Shown here: positions 7,132 through 15,438 of the stretch, in pieces | How positions within the stretch are numbered: position 1 is the stretch's first letter | Layout of the letters: every line of letters begins with the position of its first letter | Source: JBBQHM01 sp038323965 | Lineage (GTDB): Bacteria; Verrucomicrobiota; Verrucomicrobiia; Chthoniobacterales; UBA10450 | Length of the DNA: 28,853 nt | Assembly (NCBI GenBank): GCA_038323965.1 | Contig: JBBQHM010000017.1 | Span: 1-28,853, forward strand | Direction: 5' to 3' | Notes under the pieces: generated by a model | The model's input: only the letters and a program-made list of their open reading frames with translations | What the model was told of the DNA's origin: nothing | The model's database searches: none | Position numbers and translations under genes: made by a program

Positions 7132-8484
7132 ATGCAAGCGAGGTGTAAAGCCCTGTGGGAGAAGCTGTCGGCTGCGCTCAAACCGCACGTCAGTCCCGAT
7201 ACTTTCAAGCGCTGGTTTGCCGCGGTGGAATTGACCAACATCAGCGACGACGCCATTACCCTGCGCGTCCCGAACAATATTTACCAGGTCTGGATCGAGA
7301 GTAACCACATGGCAGCGCTCCAGGCCGCGATCACCGGCGAACTCGGCGCGCCGCGCGCGGTAAATTTTATCACCTCCAGTGAAATCCCGGATGGCCCCAT
7401 GATCTCGGAGCCCGAGCCGGAAATCGATGAACCGGTGCGTGAACCGCGGACGATGATTCACGGGCTGAGCATGAATCCCCGGAACACTTTCGAGTCGTTC
7501 GTGGTCGGACCGAATAATGAAATCGCGCACGCCGCGAGTCTCGCCGTCGCGCAGTCGCCCGCGAAAACCTACAACCCGCTCTTCATCTATGGCGGGGTGG
7601 GCCTCGGTAAGACGCACCTCATGCAGTCGATCGGCCAGTACGTTTATTCCAAGAAGAAAAACGCGAAGGTGATGTATCTCTCGAGCGAGCTCTTCATCAA
7701 CGATTTTATCGACGCGATACAGCACAATAATCTCGTGAAATTCCGCAAGCGCTACCGCCAGGCGGATCTGCTGCTGATCGACGACATCCAGTTCCTCGGT
7801 GGCAAGGAACGTTCGCAGGAAGAATTCTTCCATACGTTCAACACGCTTTTCGACGGACATAAGCAGATCGTGCTCTCGAGTGATCGGCCGGCGTCTGAGA
7901 TAGCCAACCTCGAGCACCGGCTGGTCTCGCGCTTTGAGTGGGGACTTACCGCTGAACTGCAGCCGCCGGATATCGAGACGCGCATGGCGATTCTTCGAAA
8001 AAAAGCGCACACTCTCCACGTCAAAGTGCCGGACGATCTCATGCAATTTTTGGCTGAGCGAATTCGCTCAAATGTTCGTCGGCTGGAAGGGGCGTTGATG
8101 CGAGTGGCGTCGTTTGCTTCGCTCAGCGGCAAGGAACTGACCAAGGATACGATCGAGCATCTGCTCAAAGACATTCTGCAGGAAGAGCGCCGCCATACGG
8201 TCACGATCGAGCAAATCCAACGCAAGGTGGCGGAGCACTTCGATGTGCGTCTGGCAGACATGACGAGCAAGCGACGGCCGGCCAGCATCGCCTTCCCGCG
8301 GCAGGTCGCGATGTATCTCGCGCGCGAGTTAACCAAAGCGTCGTTGAATGAAATCGGCGATGCGTTCGGCGGACGCGACCACGGCACCGTGTTGCACGCG
8401 TGCAAACTGGTGAAACGCCGGATGGGCGAGCAGGACAATCTTCGCCAGACGATCTCGTTTATCGACAGCGTGCTGCAACGCTGA
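7132..8484 (+). CDS. dnaA: Chromosomal replication initiator protein DnaA
   Basis: A 450-residue initiator that binds origin DnaA boxes and opens the duplex with ATP. Domain I (about 1-80) starts LWEKLSAALKPHVSPDTFKRWF. A short acidic linker (about 90-110) follows. The AAA+ domain (about 118-330) has Walker A GGVGLGKTH (154-162), Walker B LLLIDDIQFLGG (from about 213) and the arginine-finger region. The C-terminal DNA-binding domain carries the signature LTKASLNEIGDAFGGRDHGTVLHA. The ATG at 7132 places domain I at its normal beginning, although no clear Shine-Dalgarno sequence precedes it. dnaN follows after about 58 bp, the classic order. Confidence 0.97.
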   Translation: MQARCKALWEKLSAALKPHVSPDTFKRWFAAVELTNISDDAITLRVPNNIYQVWIESNHMAALQAAITGELGAPRAVNFITSSEIPDGPMISEPEPEIDEPVREPRTMIHGLSMNPRNTFESFVVGPNNEIAHAASLAVAQSPAKTYNPLFIYGGVGLGKTHLMQSIGQYVYSKKKNAKVMYLSSELFINDFIDAIQHNNLVKFRKRYRQADLLLIDDIQFLGGKERSQEEFFHTFNTLFDGHKQIVLSSDRPASEIANLEHRLVSRFEWGLTAELQPPDIETRMAILRKKAHTLHVKVPDDLMQFLAERIRSNVRRLEGALMRVASFASLSGKELTKDTIEHLLKDILQEERRHTVTIEQIQRKVAEHFDVRLADMTSKRRPASIAFPRQVAMYLARELTKASLNEIGDAFGGRDHGTVLHACKLVKRRMGEQDNLRQTISFIDSVLQR

Positions 8485-8542
8485 CGATGACCAGATTGCC
8501 ATTGCCGAATCGCTGCTCTGCGTCTTAGCTTGCAAACGCGTG

Positions 8543-9640
8543 ATGAAATTTAGCGCTACAAAAGAGAAATTACTCGAGGGTCTGCAACAGGTGCAAAACG
8601 TCGTCAGCACGCGCACGACGCTGCCGATTTTGTCGAACGTTTTGCTCCAGGCGAAAGGCAACACCGTTCATCTCACGACCACGGATCTCGATGTCGGCGT
8701 GCGCGGAAGTTTCGAAGCCGATGTCGCCAAAGAAGGCGCGACCACATTGCCCGCGCGTCGTTTGTTTACGATCATTCGCGAACTTCCACAGAGTGAAATT
8801 TCAATCGAAATTGATAGCAAAAATGCTGCCTCCATTCGCAGCGGTCAGAGTTTTTTCAAGATCCTCGGCCTGCCAGAGGAAGAATTTCCGCCGCTGCCGA
8901 AATTCGATAACGCGAAGGACGTGACGATTCGCCAAAAGGATCTGCGCGATGGCTTGCGCAAGACTTCCTACGCGATTTCGACCGATGAAACGCGCTACGT
9001 GCTGAACGGCGTGCTGTTTAGCCTGAAGGAAAATAAACTCACGCTGGTCGCGACGGACGGTCGCCGCCTGGCGATGGTCGACATCGATCTTGAGTTTCCG
9101 CGCAGTCACGAAGCCGACATTATTGTGCCGACGAAAGCGGTAACGGAATTGCAGCGACTGCTGACGGATGAAGGCGATGTGAAGGTCAGCGTCGGCAACG
9201 GACAGATCGCGTTCGACCTGAATAACACCTTGCTCGTTTCGAAGTTGATCGAGGGCAATTATCCAAATTATCGCCAGGTCATCCCGAGCGAAGCCAAAGA
9301 GCGGGTGACGCTGGAACGCGAGACCTTTTTGAATTCGCTGCGCCGCGTCTCGCTGCTCGCGAGCGACAAGTCGAACTCGATCAAGCTGAACTTCACCAAG
9401 AACAATATCGATATCACTGCGAATACGCCGGAAGTCGGCGAGGCGAAGGAGTCATTGGCGGTCGCTTACAAGGGCCGCGAATTTTCGATCGCGTTTAATC
9501 CGGAGTTTTTCATGGCGCCTCTGCGCAATCTGACGGAGGACGAAGTGTTTCTTGATCTCATTGATGAAATGAGCCCTGGAGTTCTGAAAATCCAGAGCCC
9601 GTTTCTCTATGTGCTGATGCCGATGCGCATCAGCTCCTGA
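8543..9640 (+). CDS. dnaN: DNA polymerase III beta subunit (sliding clamp)
   Basis: A 365-residue clamp that encircles DNA and tethers the replicative polymerase. The three repeated clamp domains are recognisable: MKFSATKEKLLEGLQQVQNVV and LPILSNVLLQA at the start, the middle domain from about residue 128 (LRKTSYAISTDETRYVLNGVLF, LVATDGRRLA), and the third domain ending FLDLIDEMSPGVLKIQ and YVLMPMRI, the usual C-terminus. GTG at 8540 and ATG at 8543 are adjacent in frame; ATG is preferred because MKF is the common beginning. It follows dnaA on the same strand. Its last 34 bp overlap the 3' end of the convergent glycosyltransferase gene. Confidence 0.97.
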   Translation: MKFSATKEKLLEGLQQVQNVVSTRTTLPILSNVLLQAKGNTVHLTTTDLDVGVRGSFEADVAKEGATTLPARRLFTIIRELPQSEISIEIDSKNAASIRSGQSFFKILGLPEEEFPPLPKFDNAKDVTIRQKDLRDGLRKTSYAISTDETRYVLNGVLFSLKENKLTLVATDGRRLAMVDIDLEFPRSHEADIIVPTKAVTELQRLLTDEGDVKVSVGNGQIAFDLNNTLLVSKLIEGNYPNYRQVIPSEAKERVTLERETFLNSLRRVSLLASDKSNSIKLNFTKNNIDITANTPEVGEAKESLAVAYKGREFSIAFNPEFFMAPLRNLTEDEVFLDLIDEMSPGVLKIQSPFLYVLMPMRISS

Positions 9641-10524
9641 TCGATCGCGGCCATGACCGCGCCCGCTGCGAGATTGGCGAGATCATCGCCGGGAGCGCGC
9701 ACGATTCGGACATTGTCGTTTAGCGGCGCCCACACGTCGGGATCAGTTGGACCGTAGAGCAGAAGGCAATGAGCACCGGCGGCGGCAGCCAGGTGCGAAA
9801 CTCCGCTATCATGCCCGAGAAACATTCGGCCCGGAAGTTGAACGGCGATTTCGGGCAGGGGTAAGCAGTTAGCGAATTGAACGCCGGCGCAATTCCAACG
9901 CGCAGTCAGAATCTCTCGCTGCGTTTGATCCGCTTCGCCGGTGATAACGAGGAGTTTTGCGCCTTGCCCGAGCAGGCGATCCCCCAGCTCGATCCATTTA
10001 TCGATCGACCAATTCTTCGCTGCACTGCCGCTCCCTGGATGAAGTGCGATGACGTCCGGGCTCGGCCGGACGCGCGCGGACTCGGAAAAGAATGCGGGGT
10101 CCAAACTGGTGACGTCAATTCCAAGCGGCGCGAGCGGTGCGAAGAGTTGTCTGGCAGCATGCGCGCCGTCGCTAATGCCCCACGGCCCCTGGATGAAATT
10201 GGTAATGCCGGTCGCGCGTATGTTCCTCTCAAAGATACGATCCGGATCGTGCAGATACGAAATCACCAGGTCGAAACTTGCGAACCATTTTGCCAACCGA
10301 TCCGGCAAATTTGCCGCCTGACTGAAAAACGGCGCAAGCGACGCCGCATCCAAGACCTGTGTGGCAGCCACTTTCGCGCACTGGCGCAAGAGTGACTGAT
10401 AACTGGAATTCGCGAGCACCTCGATTTGGGCATCAGGGTTTGCAATTTGCAGCGCGGCCACCGCGGGCAGTGTTAAAATCAGGTCGCCCAGGGCACCGCC
10501 TCGCACGATGAGCATTCGCTTCAT
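9607..10524 (-). CDS. Glycosyltransferase family 9 (heptosyltransferase-like)
   Basis: A 305-residue enzyme of the GT9 family, which adds ADP-heptose to lipopolysaccharide core or related acceptors at the inner face of the membrane. Family marks are the start MLIVRGGALGDLILTLPAV, the nucleotide-binding HPGSGSAAKNWSIDKW in the C-terminal half, LPEIAVQL, GHDSGVSHLAAAAG and LLLYGPTDPDVWAP. The start at 10524 (MKRMLIVRGG) is chosen because the frame upstream to 10620 is basic, not conserved in character, and overlaps the preceding gene. It is third in the miaB operon. The donor and acceptor sugars are not determined by sequence. Confidence 0.88.
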   Translation of the reverse strand: MKRMLIVRGGALGDLILTLPAVAALQIANPDAQIEVLANSSYQSLLRQCAKVAATQVLDAASLAPFFSQAANLPDRLAKWFASFDLVISYLHDPDRIFERNIRATGITNFIQGPWGISDGAHAARQLFAPLAPLGIDVTSLDPAFFSESARVRPSPDVIALHPGSGSAAKNWSIDKWIELGDRLLGQGAKLLVITGEADQTQREILTARWNCAGVQFANCLPLPEIAVQLPGRMFLGHDSGVSHLAAAAGAHCLLLYGPTDPDVWAPLNDNVRIVRAPGDDLANLAAGAVMAAIDQELMRIGIST

Positions 10525-10547
10525 CGTCGCCTGCTGTTTTCGCAGAA

Positions 10548-11099
10548 TCAGAAACGCAGGAATGCGACCGCCAGAACAGCGAGACCGTAGACGATGGCCG
10601 AGGCGTGCAGTGCGATCCATCGCGCGCTCGTTCGCGTGAGCCAGAGGATTTGATCGCGAAGCATGTACGGCATCGTCACCCAGATCAGGCCAAGCACGAC
10701 GATGATGTAGGCAAATACGGTCACGAGAAGACGCATTGGTTCATAACGGAAAAACGCGGCGTCGAGCAGGGGCTCCGCGGCCAGCAGGGCGAGCATTCCG
10801 AGCGCACGGACGGCGAGGAACTCGTTCACGAATCGCAACGTCAGTCCGTACGCGATCGGGAGCGCGAAAAGCAGCGGCGTCCGGAAGGTAACAAATTCGC
10901 CCATCTCCACGGTTATGAGCAACCAGAACATCCACAGCAGATCGATGGTTAAGAGGACGACGCCGATCGTGCGCGCACGCGGAAAGCGGTTGGCGGCATC
11001 GCGTCCGGCGGCGCCGCGGAGCAACCCGAGTAATCCGAACAGGCACGAAAATCCACCGACGACGAAACCCGCAATCTTTAATGGGAGGGTGTAGATCAT
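10548..11099 (-). CDS. Polytopic membrane protein of unknown function
   Basis: A 183-residue protein of about six hydrophobic helices (roughly 8-28, 44-64, 73-90, 95-115, 122-143, 162-181), with short loops and several arginines on the presumed cytoplasmic side (RFPRARTIG, RDQILWLTRTSARW). I do not recognise the family. It lies 9 bp downstream of miaB and 23 bp upstream of the GT9 gene, so it is probably cotranscribed with both. A role in envelope assembly would fit the GT9 neighbour, but that is only context. Confidence 0.72.
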   Translation of the reverse strand: MIYTLPLKIAGFVVGGFSCLFGLLGLLRGAAGRDAANRFPRARTIGVVLLTIDLLWMFWLLITVEMGEFVTFRTPLLFALPIAYGLTLRFVNEFLAVRALGMLALLAAEPLLDAAFFRYEPMRLLVTVFAYIIVVLGLIWVTMPYMLRDQILWLTRTSARWIALHASAIVYGLAVLAVAFLRF

Positions 11100-11108
11100 G
11101 AAGCGCGC

Positions 11109-12470
11109 TTAATTCTGGCCGATGGGTGAGCCATAAAGGCTGAAGCCGGTGGTTCGCTGGACTTTCACATCAAATACTTTCCCGACCAAGCGGGGAGCGC
11201 CGTCCAGGATCACAATCTTATTTGTCCGGCTTCTACCCATCAGACGCGATGCATCACTTTTGCTCGGTCCTTCGCATAAGATTTCTACGATTTCGCCGAC
11301 CAACCGCGCGTTGATGCGATGAGCGGATCGGTCAACGACACCCAGGAGATCTTGATTGCGCGCTGCCTTCACGGATTCATCAATCTGGTCAGCTGCTTCC
11401 GCCGCCGGCGTGCCGCTGCGTTTGGAGTATCGGAAAACAAATGCGTTATCGAACTCCAACTCTTCCACTATCTCCCGCGTTGCCTGGTAATCGGCATCGG
11501 TCTCGCCGGGGAAACCAACGATCACATCGGTCGTGATCGCGATGCCCGACCGCGAGGCGCGTAACTTGGCTACGAGTCCACGATATTTCTGGGCGGTGTA
11601 GCCGCGATGCATTTCCTTCAGGATGCGATCCGACCCGGATTGCAGGGGTAGATGCACATGTTCGACAAGTTTTGGCAGCGCCGAGAATGCGCCCACGAGG
11701 TCGTCGCGAAAACCAATCGGATGAGGCGACGTGAAACGTAGGCGCTCCAGGCCATCAATTTCGTGAACGGCTTCCAGTAATTGCACAAAGGCGCTGATGC
11801 CGTCGCGTTTCGCAAACTCGTGCCGTCCGTAGAGATTCACGATCTGGCCGAGCAACGTCACCTCCTTGACGCCCTGCGAAACGAGCGCTCGCACTTCCCG
11901 CACGATCTCCCCGATCGTGCGGCTACGCTCGGAACCTCGTGTCCGCGGCACGATGCAGAAAGTGCAGTGCATGTTGCAGCCCTGCATGATGGAAACAAAG
12001 GCGGTGGCCTGACCACTGCGTAGCTGCTGCTCGCGAATGGTTTCCTGGGAGCCCGCTTCATCTTCCACGTCGACGATCGAGAAACGAAGATCGTCGATGG
12101 CGCGGGCTCGTTTGCGCGCGACGAGCTCATCGACGTAGTCGGCGACGCGATGAAACTTCTGCGTGCCGACCACCAGGTCGACGTGAGGTGTTCGTTTGAG
12201 CAAGGAGGCGCCGCGCGCCTGCGCCATGCACCCGAGAAAGCCAAACACGACTTCCGGCCGTTGCCGCGCGATCGGAGCGAGCATCCCCATTTTGCCAATC
12301 GCCTTTTGGTCGGCCATGTCGCGCACGCTGCAGGTATTCAAGAGCACGACGTCTGCTTCGTTCTCATGCTCGACGCGACGGTATCCACGCTCCGCCAGGC
12401 TGTGCGCCACCTGCTCGGAATCGCGTTCGTTCATCTGGCAGCCGTAAGTCTTGATGTAAAACGTCGGCAT
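11109..12470 (-). CDS. miaB: tRNA-2-methylthio-N6-dimethylallyladenosine synthase MiaB
   Basis: A radical-SAM methylthiotransferase that adds a methylthio group to i6A37 of tRNAs reading UNN codons. The 453 residues show the three expected domains. The N-terminal MTTase domain has cluster cysteines C11 (YGCQMNERDSE), C47 and C81. The radical-SAM core has C165-x3-C169-x2-C172 (GCNMHCTFCIVPRTRGSERSR). The C-terminal TRAM domain begins at about 385 (EILCEGPSKSD, LMGRSRTNKIV). YGCQMNE and the PRTRGSERSR string favour MiaB over the sister families MtaB and RimO. It is the first gene of a minus-strand operon and is divergent from mtnP across a 94-bp gap. Confidence 0.95.
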   Translation of the reverse strand: MPTFYIKTYGCQMNERDSEQVAHSLAERGYRRVEHENEADVVLLNTCSVRDMADQKAIGKMGMLAPIARQRPEVVFGFLGCMAQARGASLLKRTPHVDLVVGTQKFHRVADYVDELVARKRARAIDDLRFSIVDVEDEAGSQETIREQQLRSGQATAFVSIMQGCNMHCTFCIVPRTRGSERSRTIGEIVREVRALVSQGVKEVTLLGQIVNLYGRHEFAKRDGISAFVQLLEAVHEIDGLERLRFTSPHPIGFRDDLVGAFSALPKLVEHVHLPLQSGSDRILKEMHRGYTAQKYRGLVAKLRASRSGIAITTDVIVGFPGETDADYQATREIVEELEFDNAFVFRYSKRSGTPAAEAADQIDESVKAARNQDLLGVVDRSAHRINARLVGEIVEILCEGPSKSDASRLMGRSRTNKIVILDGAPRLVGKVFDVKVQRTTGFSLYGSPIGQN

Positions 12471-12564
12471 TGGCGTTCGCGATTATACACGGGACGGCCC
12501 TGCGTGCACCCCGTCATGCATTCGCGCTTTTCATCGTGGCATTCGCGCGTAAATCACGGGAATC

Positions 12565-13440
12565 ATGAACGGCGAAGCAGCACCAGCGATCGGGATTATT
12601 GGCGGCAGCGGACTTTATCAAATGGAAGGTCTCACCGACGTCGGCGAACAGACCATCGAGACGCCTTACGGTCCGCCGTCGGATGCATTGATCTGTGGGA
12701 AAATGGCGGGGCGTCAGATTTACTTTTTGCCACGGCACGCGCGCGGGCACCGCATTTTGCCGCATGAATTGAATCACCGGGCGAATATTTGGGCGCTGCG
12801 CTCTCTCAATGTGCGGTGGATTATCTGTGTGACAGCGGTAGGCAGCTTGCAGGAACAGTACGCGCCGGGCGATGTCGTTCTGCCTTCGCAGTTTTACGAC
12901 CGGACCAGCCAGGGTGCGATGCACACATTTTTTGGCGAAGGAATTGCCGCGCACGTTTCGTTTGCGGAACCGATCAGTGCCGGCTTGCGCGAAATCCTCG
13001 CGTGCGCGGGGAAAGCTGCGGGCGCGACCATCCATAATGGCGGAACTTATGTGAACATGGATGGACCGGCGTTCTCAACCCGCGCCGAATCGGAGCTGAA
13101 TCGTCGTCACGGGTTCGACGTCATCGGCATGACGAACCTGCCGGAGGCAAAGCTCGCGCGGGAAGCTGAGATCGCGCTCGCGACGATGGCTATGATTACC
13201 GATTACGATTGCTGGAAAGTGGAGGAGGAGCCGGTATCGGTGGAGGCGGTCCTCGGGCACCTACTGGCCAATGCCGAAGCGGCTAAGAAAATTCTGAGCG
13301 AGGCGATTCCCCTGGTCCCAGCCGAGGCGAACTGGCCGGAGCATCGAGCGCTCGATATGGCGCTGGTGACTGAGCGGAAGCTTTGGCCGGCCGCCACGCG
13401 GGCGAAACTGAAGCCGATCCTGGCGCGTTTTGCCGGTTGA
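12565..13440 (+). CDS. mtnP: S-methyl-5'-thioadenosine phosphorylase
   Basis: A 291-residue cytoplasmic enzyme that splits 5'-methylthioadenosine with phosphate into adenine and methylthioribose 1-phosphate, the first step of methionine salvage. Visible signatures are GIIGGSGLY at the N-terminus (phosphate site), PRHARGHRILPHELNHRANI, ICVTAVGSL, YVNMDGPAFSTRAES (substrate site), and MTNLPEAKLAREAEI followed by TDYDCWK. The length fits the trimeric MTAP family. The ATG at 12565 gives the usual short lead before GIIGGSG. Other methionine-salvage genes are not adjacent. It diverges from miaB. Confidence 0.95.
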   Translation: MNGEAAPAIGIIGGSGLYQMEGLTDVGEQTIETPYGPPSDALICGKMAGRQIYFLPRHARGHRILPHELNHRANIWALRSLNVRWIICVTAVGSLQEQYAPGDVVLPSQFYDRTSQGAMHTFFGEGIAAHVSFAEPISAGLREILACAGKAAGATIHNGGTYVNMDGPAFSTRAESELNRRHGFDVIGMTNLPEAKLAREAEIALATMAMITDYDCWKVEEEPVSVEAVLGHLLANAEAAKKILSEAIPLVPAEANWPEHRALDMALVTERKLWPAATRAKLKPILARFAG

Positions 13441-13451
13441 GAGAAAAACGC

Positions 13452-13481
13452 TTGCCAAAAAGTGCGCCAGTATAGTAATTA
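13452..13481 (+). promoter_or_regulatory. Possible sigma-70-type promoter for the small lipoprotein gene
   Basis: TTGCCA at 13452-13457 and TAATTA at 13476-13481 are separated by 18 bp in a locally AT-rich stretch. The lipoprotein start codon lies 40 bp downstream and has a clear AGGAG. The -10 match is weak, so the call is tentative. Confidence 0.3.
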
Positions 13482-13521
13482 TAAAGACGTTCCATTCACC
13501 GACCTTTAGGAGAAGCTGTTT

Positions 13522-13830
13522 ATGATGATTAAAATCGCTGGCTGTTTATTGATCGCGGCCTTGTTCGCTTCGTGCGAAACGACTGCCACCACCAGAACCA
13601 CGACTACGACCACGGCTTCCCGCCAAACGCTCGCTGATCGCGTGCTGGCAAAGAGAGTCGCCTCGAACTCGCCTGCGCTTCCCGATTCCAGTACCGCTGA
13701 ACCAGCGGCGCCTGCGGAAGGTCCTGATGACGTCGCGACCGATGATCCGGAGGCGAGAGATCCTAATCGCAATCCGGCCCTAGTGCCATCGCCGATGCTG
13801 CGTTACTGGGCGTCCTCCCGGACCCCGTAA
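13522..13830 (+). CDS. Small lipoprotein of unknown function
   Basis: A 102-residue protein with a lipoprotein signal peptide: MMIKIAGCLLIAALFASC, with lipobox LFASC and the lipidated Cys at 18. The mature part starts with a Thr-rich stretch (TTATTRTTTTTT), then a short helical piece (RQTLADRVLAKRVAS) and an Ala/Pro/Asp-rich tail ending PNPALVPSPMLRYW-like (the actual end is NPALVPSPMLRYWASSRTP). No domain is recognised. It has the clearest Shine-Dalgarno sequence of the window (TAGGAG, about 9 nt before ATG) and an AT-rich upstream region, which suggests it is well expressed. A second in-frame ATG follows directly and would also serve as start. Confidence 0.75.
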   Translation: MMIKIAGCLLIAALFASCETTATTRTTTTTTASRQTLADRVLAKRVASNSPALPDSSTAEPAAPAEGPDDVATDDPEARDPNRNPALVPSPMLRYWASSRTP

Positions 13831-13919
13831 TCAGGCGGTTAGCTGGGGGATTTAATCGACGGGCGCGTGATCTGCGCTGCGTCGTCGAACGAATTGCTCA
13901 TTGCGGCCGAGCGACGTCC

Positions 13920-14885
13920 CTACAGGTAAAGACCCCAGGAAAGTAGCGCGGATGCGTCCTGCCAGACGCCCGATTTGCTGTCGCCCAGGACGACGACGAT
14001 GACGTCGCGACCCGGTCGCGCACCGCTCGCGATGAGGCAATGACCGGCCTTTTCGGTGTAGCCGGTCTTCATACCGTTACAAAACGGAAGTCGCCGCAAA
14101 ACCTTGTTCGTGTTTTCCAGCTCACGGGTTCGGCCGTTCGCGTAACGGAAAACAATCTGCGGCTGGCTAACGATGGAGCGAATGGTGGGATTCGCGTAGG
14201 CCGCACGGGCAATCACGGAAAGGTCGCGCGCACTGGAGTATTGGCCAGGCATCGGTAGCCCGTTCGGATTTACGAAATGCGAATGGGTCGCGCCGAGATC
14301 CCGCGCCTTCGCATTCATCAACAATGCGAATGCTTCGATGCTTCCCGCGCAATCGCGCGCCAGGCAGCGCGCAACATCGTTCGGACTTTTAACGAGCAAG
14401 GCGCGAAGCAGGTCGATGCGCTGATAGCTGTCGCCCGGCCGAATGTTCAGCTTCACCGGCTCGGCCATGGTGTCGATCTGCTCGACCGTAGCCATCTTAT
14501 CGAGGTACCCGCGTTCTGCGATGATCAGCGACGTGAGTAATTTCTGAGTGCTGGCGGCGGCGCGTTGGGCGTCGGCGTTTTTCTCATACATGACCTGCCC
14601 GCTCTGTGCGTCGATCACCATTACCGAAACTGCGCGTGTATTGGGCACTGCGCCGGAAGGAGTTGGGTTAGCGGCGGGCCGAGCGATCGGGACGTCGTCA
14701 TCCGCGTTCTTTTTGGCCGACGCGCGTTTCGCTTCAGCCGCACTCGACTTCTTCGCCGCGTGCGATTTTTTCGTGACGCCAGTCGGCCGGACGACGTTCG
14801 GATTATCGTCATCATCCTGCGCATGGATATGCGGCGACGTGACAGCGCCGAGCGCGAATATGAGCAGAATGATCCAGCGTTTCAT
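13920..14885 (-). CDS. Serine-type D-Ala-D-Ala carboxypeptidase (penicillin-binding protein 5/6 family)
   Basis: A 321-residue exported enzyme that trims the terminal D-alanine from peptidoglycan stem peptides. Active-site motifs are complete: S112-T-Q-K115, S167-P-N169 and K273-T-G275 (MKTGYTEKAGHCL). A signal peptide (1-22, ending HIHA) is followed by a charged, Ala/Lys-rich linker (about 24-80) before the catalytic domain. The C-terminal PBP5 stalk and amphipathic anchor seem absent, because the protein ends shortly after VVVVLGDSKSGVWQDASALLSWGLYL. The start at 14885 is chosen because the signal peptide begins there; a longer frame begins at 14906. It could also act as an endopeptidase. 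Confidence 0.9.
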   Translation of the reverse strand: MKRWIILLIFALGAVTSPHIHAQDDDDNPNVVRPTGVTKKSHAAKKSSAAEAKRASAKKNADDDVPIARPAANPTPSGAVPNTRAVSVMVIDAQSGQVMYEKNADAQRAAASTQKLLTSLIIAERGYLDKMATVEQIDTMAEPVKLNIRPGDSYQRIDLLRALLVKSPNDVARCLARDCAGSIEAFALLMNAKARDLGATHSHFVNPNGLPMPGQYSSARDLSVIARAAYANPTIRSIVSQPQIVFRYANGRTRELENTNKVLRRLPFCNGMKTGYTEKAGHCLIASGARPGRDVIVVVLGDSKSGVWQDASALLSWGLYL

Positions 14886-14927
14886 CGGGCGAGAACTTAC
14901 CGGCAAGAAATTAGCGTCTGCAACCGT

Positions 14928-15320
14928 TCAAGCTGCTGATTTAGGCCCGCGCTGAATCAATTCAATCTCGTAGCCCTCAGGCGCATCGATGAATGCAATC
15001 GCACCGCCGTCGCTGTTGGCATGCGGTCCATCCGACAGCGGATAACCTTTCGTGGCCGACTTCCGCGCGAAGTCTTCGATGTCATCCACTTCGAAGGCAA
15101 GGTGGGTCAGGTCCGGACCGACTACAACCGGTCCGCTCTCATCGAATTTACAGATTTCGATTTCCTCGTCGCTTCCCGGGGCCTTAAAAAACACCAACTG
15201 CGAGCCGCGGCCTGAGGTGTGCCGCCGAACCTCCTGCAACCCGAGAACATCACGGTAGAACGTGACGGTCTTCTCCAAATCCGTGACGCGATAACGCGTA
15301 TGCAGCAATTTTTTGATCAT
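14928..15320 (-). CDS. VOC-family glyoxalase I-like protein
   Basis: A 130-residue single-chain member of the vicinal-oxygen-chelate fold, close in pattern to lactoylglutathione lyase (GloA), which turns the methylglyoxal-glutathione adduct into lactoylglutathione. It has two beta-alpha-beta-beta-beta modules. Likely metal ligands are H7 (LLHTRYRVTDLEKTV), E55 (EIEICKF), H73 (LTHLAFEVDD) and E118 or E120 (GYEIELIQR), the usual glyoxalase I set. The start at 15320 (MIKKLLHTRYRV) fits the family; an upstream extension to 15359 is less likely. The downstream gene on the same strand is the carboxypeptidase, with a 42-bp gap. Other VOC activities are possible. Confidence 0.85.
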   Translation of the reverse strand: MIKKLLHTRYRVTDLEKTVTFYRDVLGLQEVRRHTSGRGSQLVFFKAPGSDEEIEICKFDESGPVVVGPDLTHLAFEVDDIEDFARKSATKGYPLSDGPHANSDGGAIAFIDAPEGYEIELIQRGPKSAA

Positions 15321-15438
15321 TTCCGTATTCCTATTGCCCCTGTCCGGTATCGAATTCAAACTCAGGTGAGCAAATCGATGGAACTTTTCTCATGCTTCCG
15401 GTGATCAATCGGCGCGGCGCGCGCAGCCAATACTCGAC

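Noticed and set aside
7120..8046. Minus-strand open frame of 308 codons opposite dnaA
   Set aside because: It mirrors the codons of dnaA, one of the surest genes in the window, and shows no recognisable domain.
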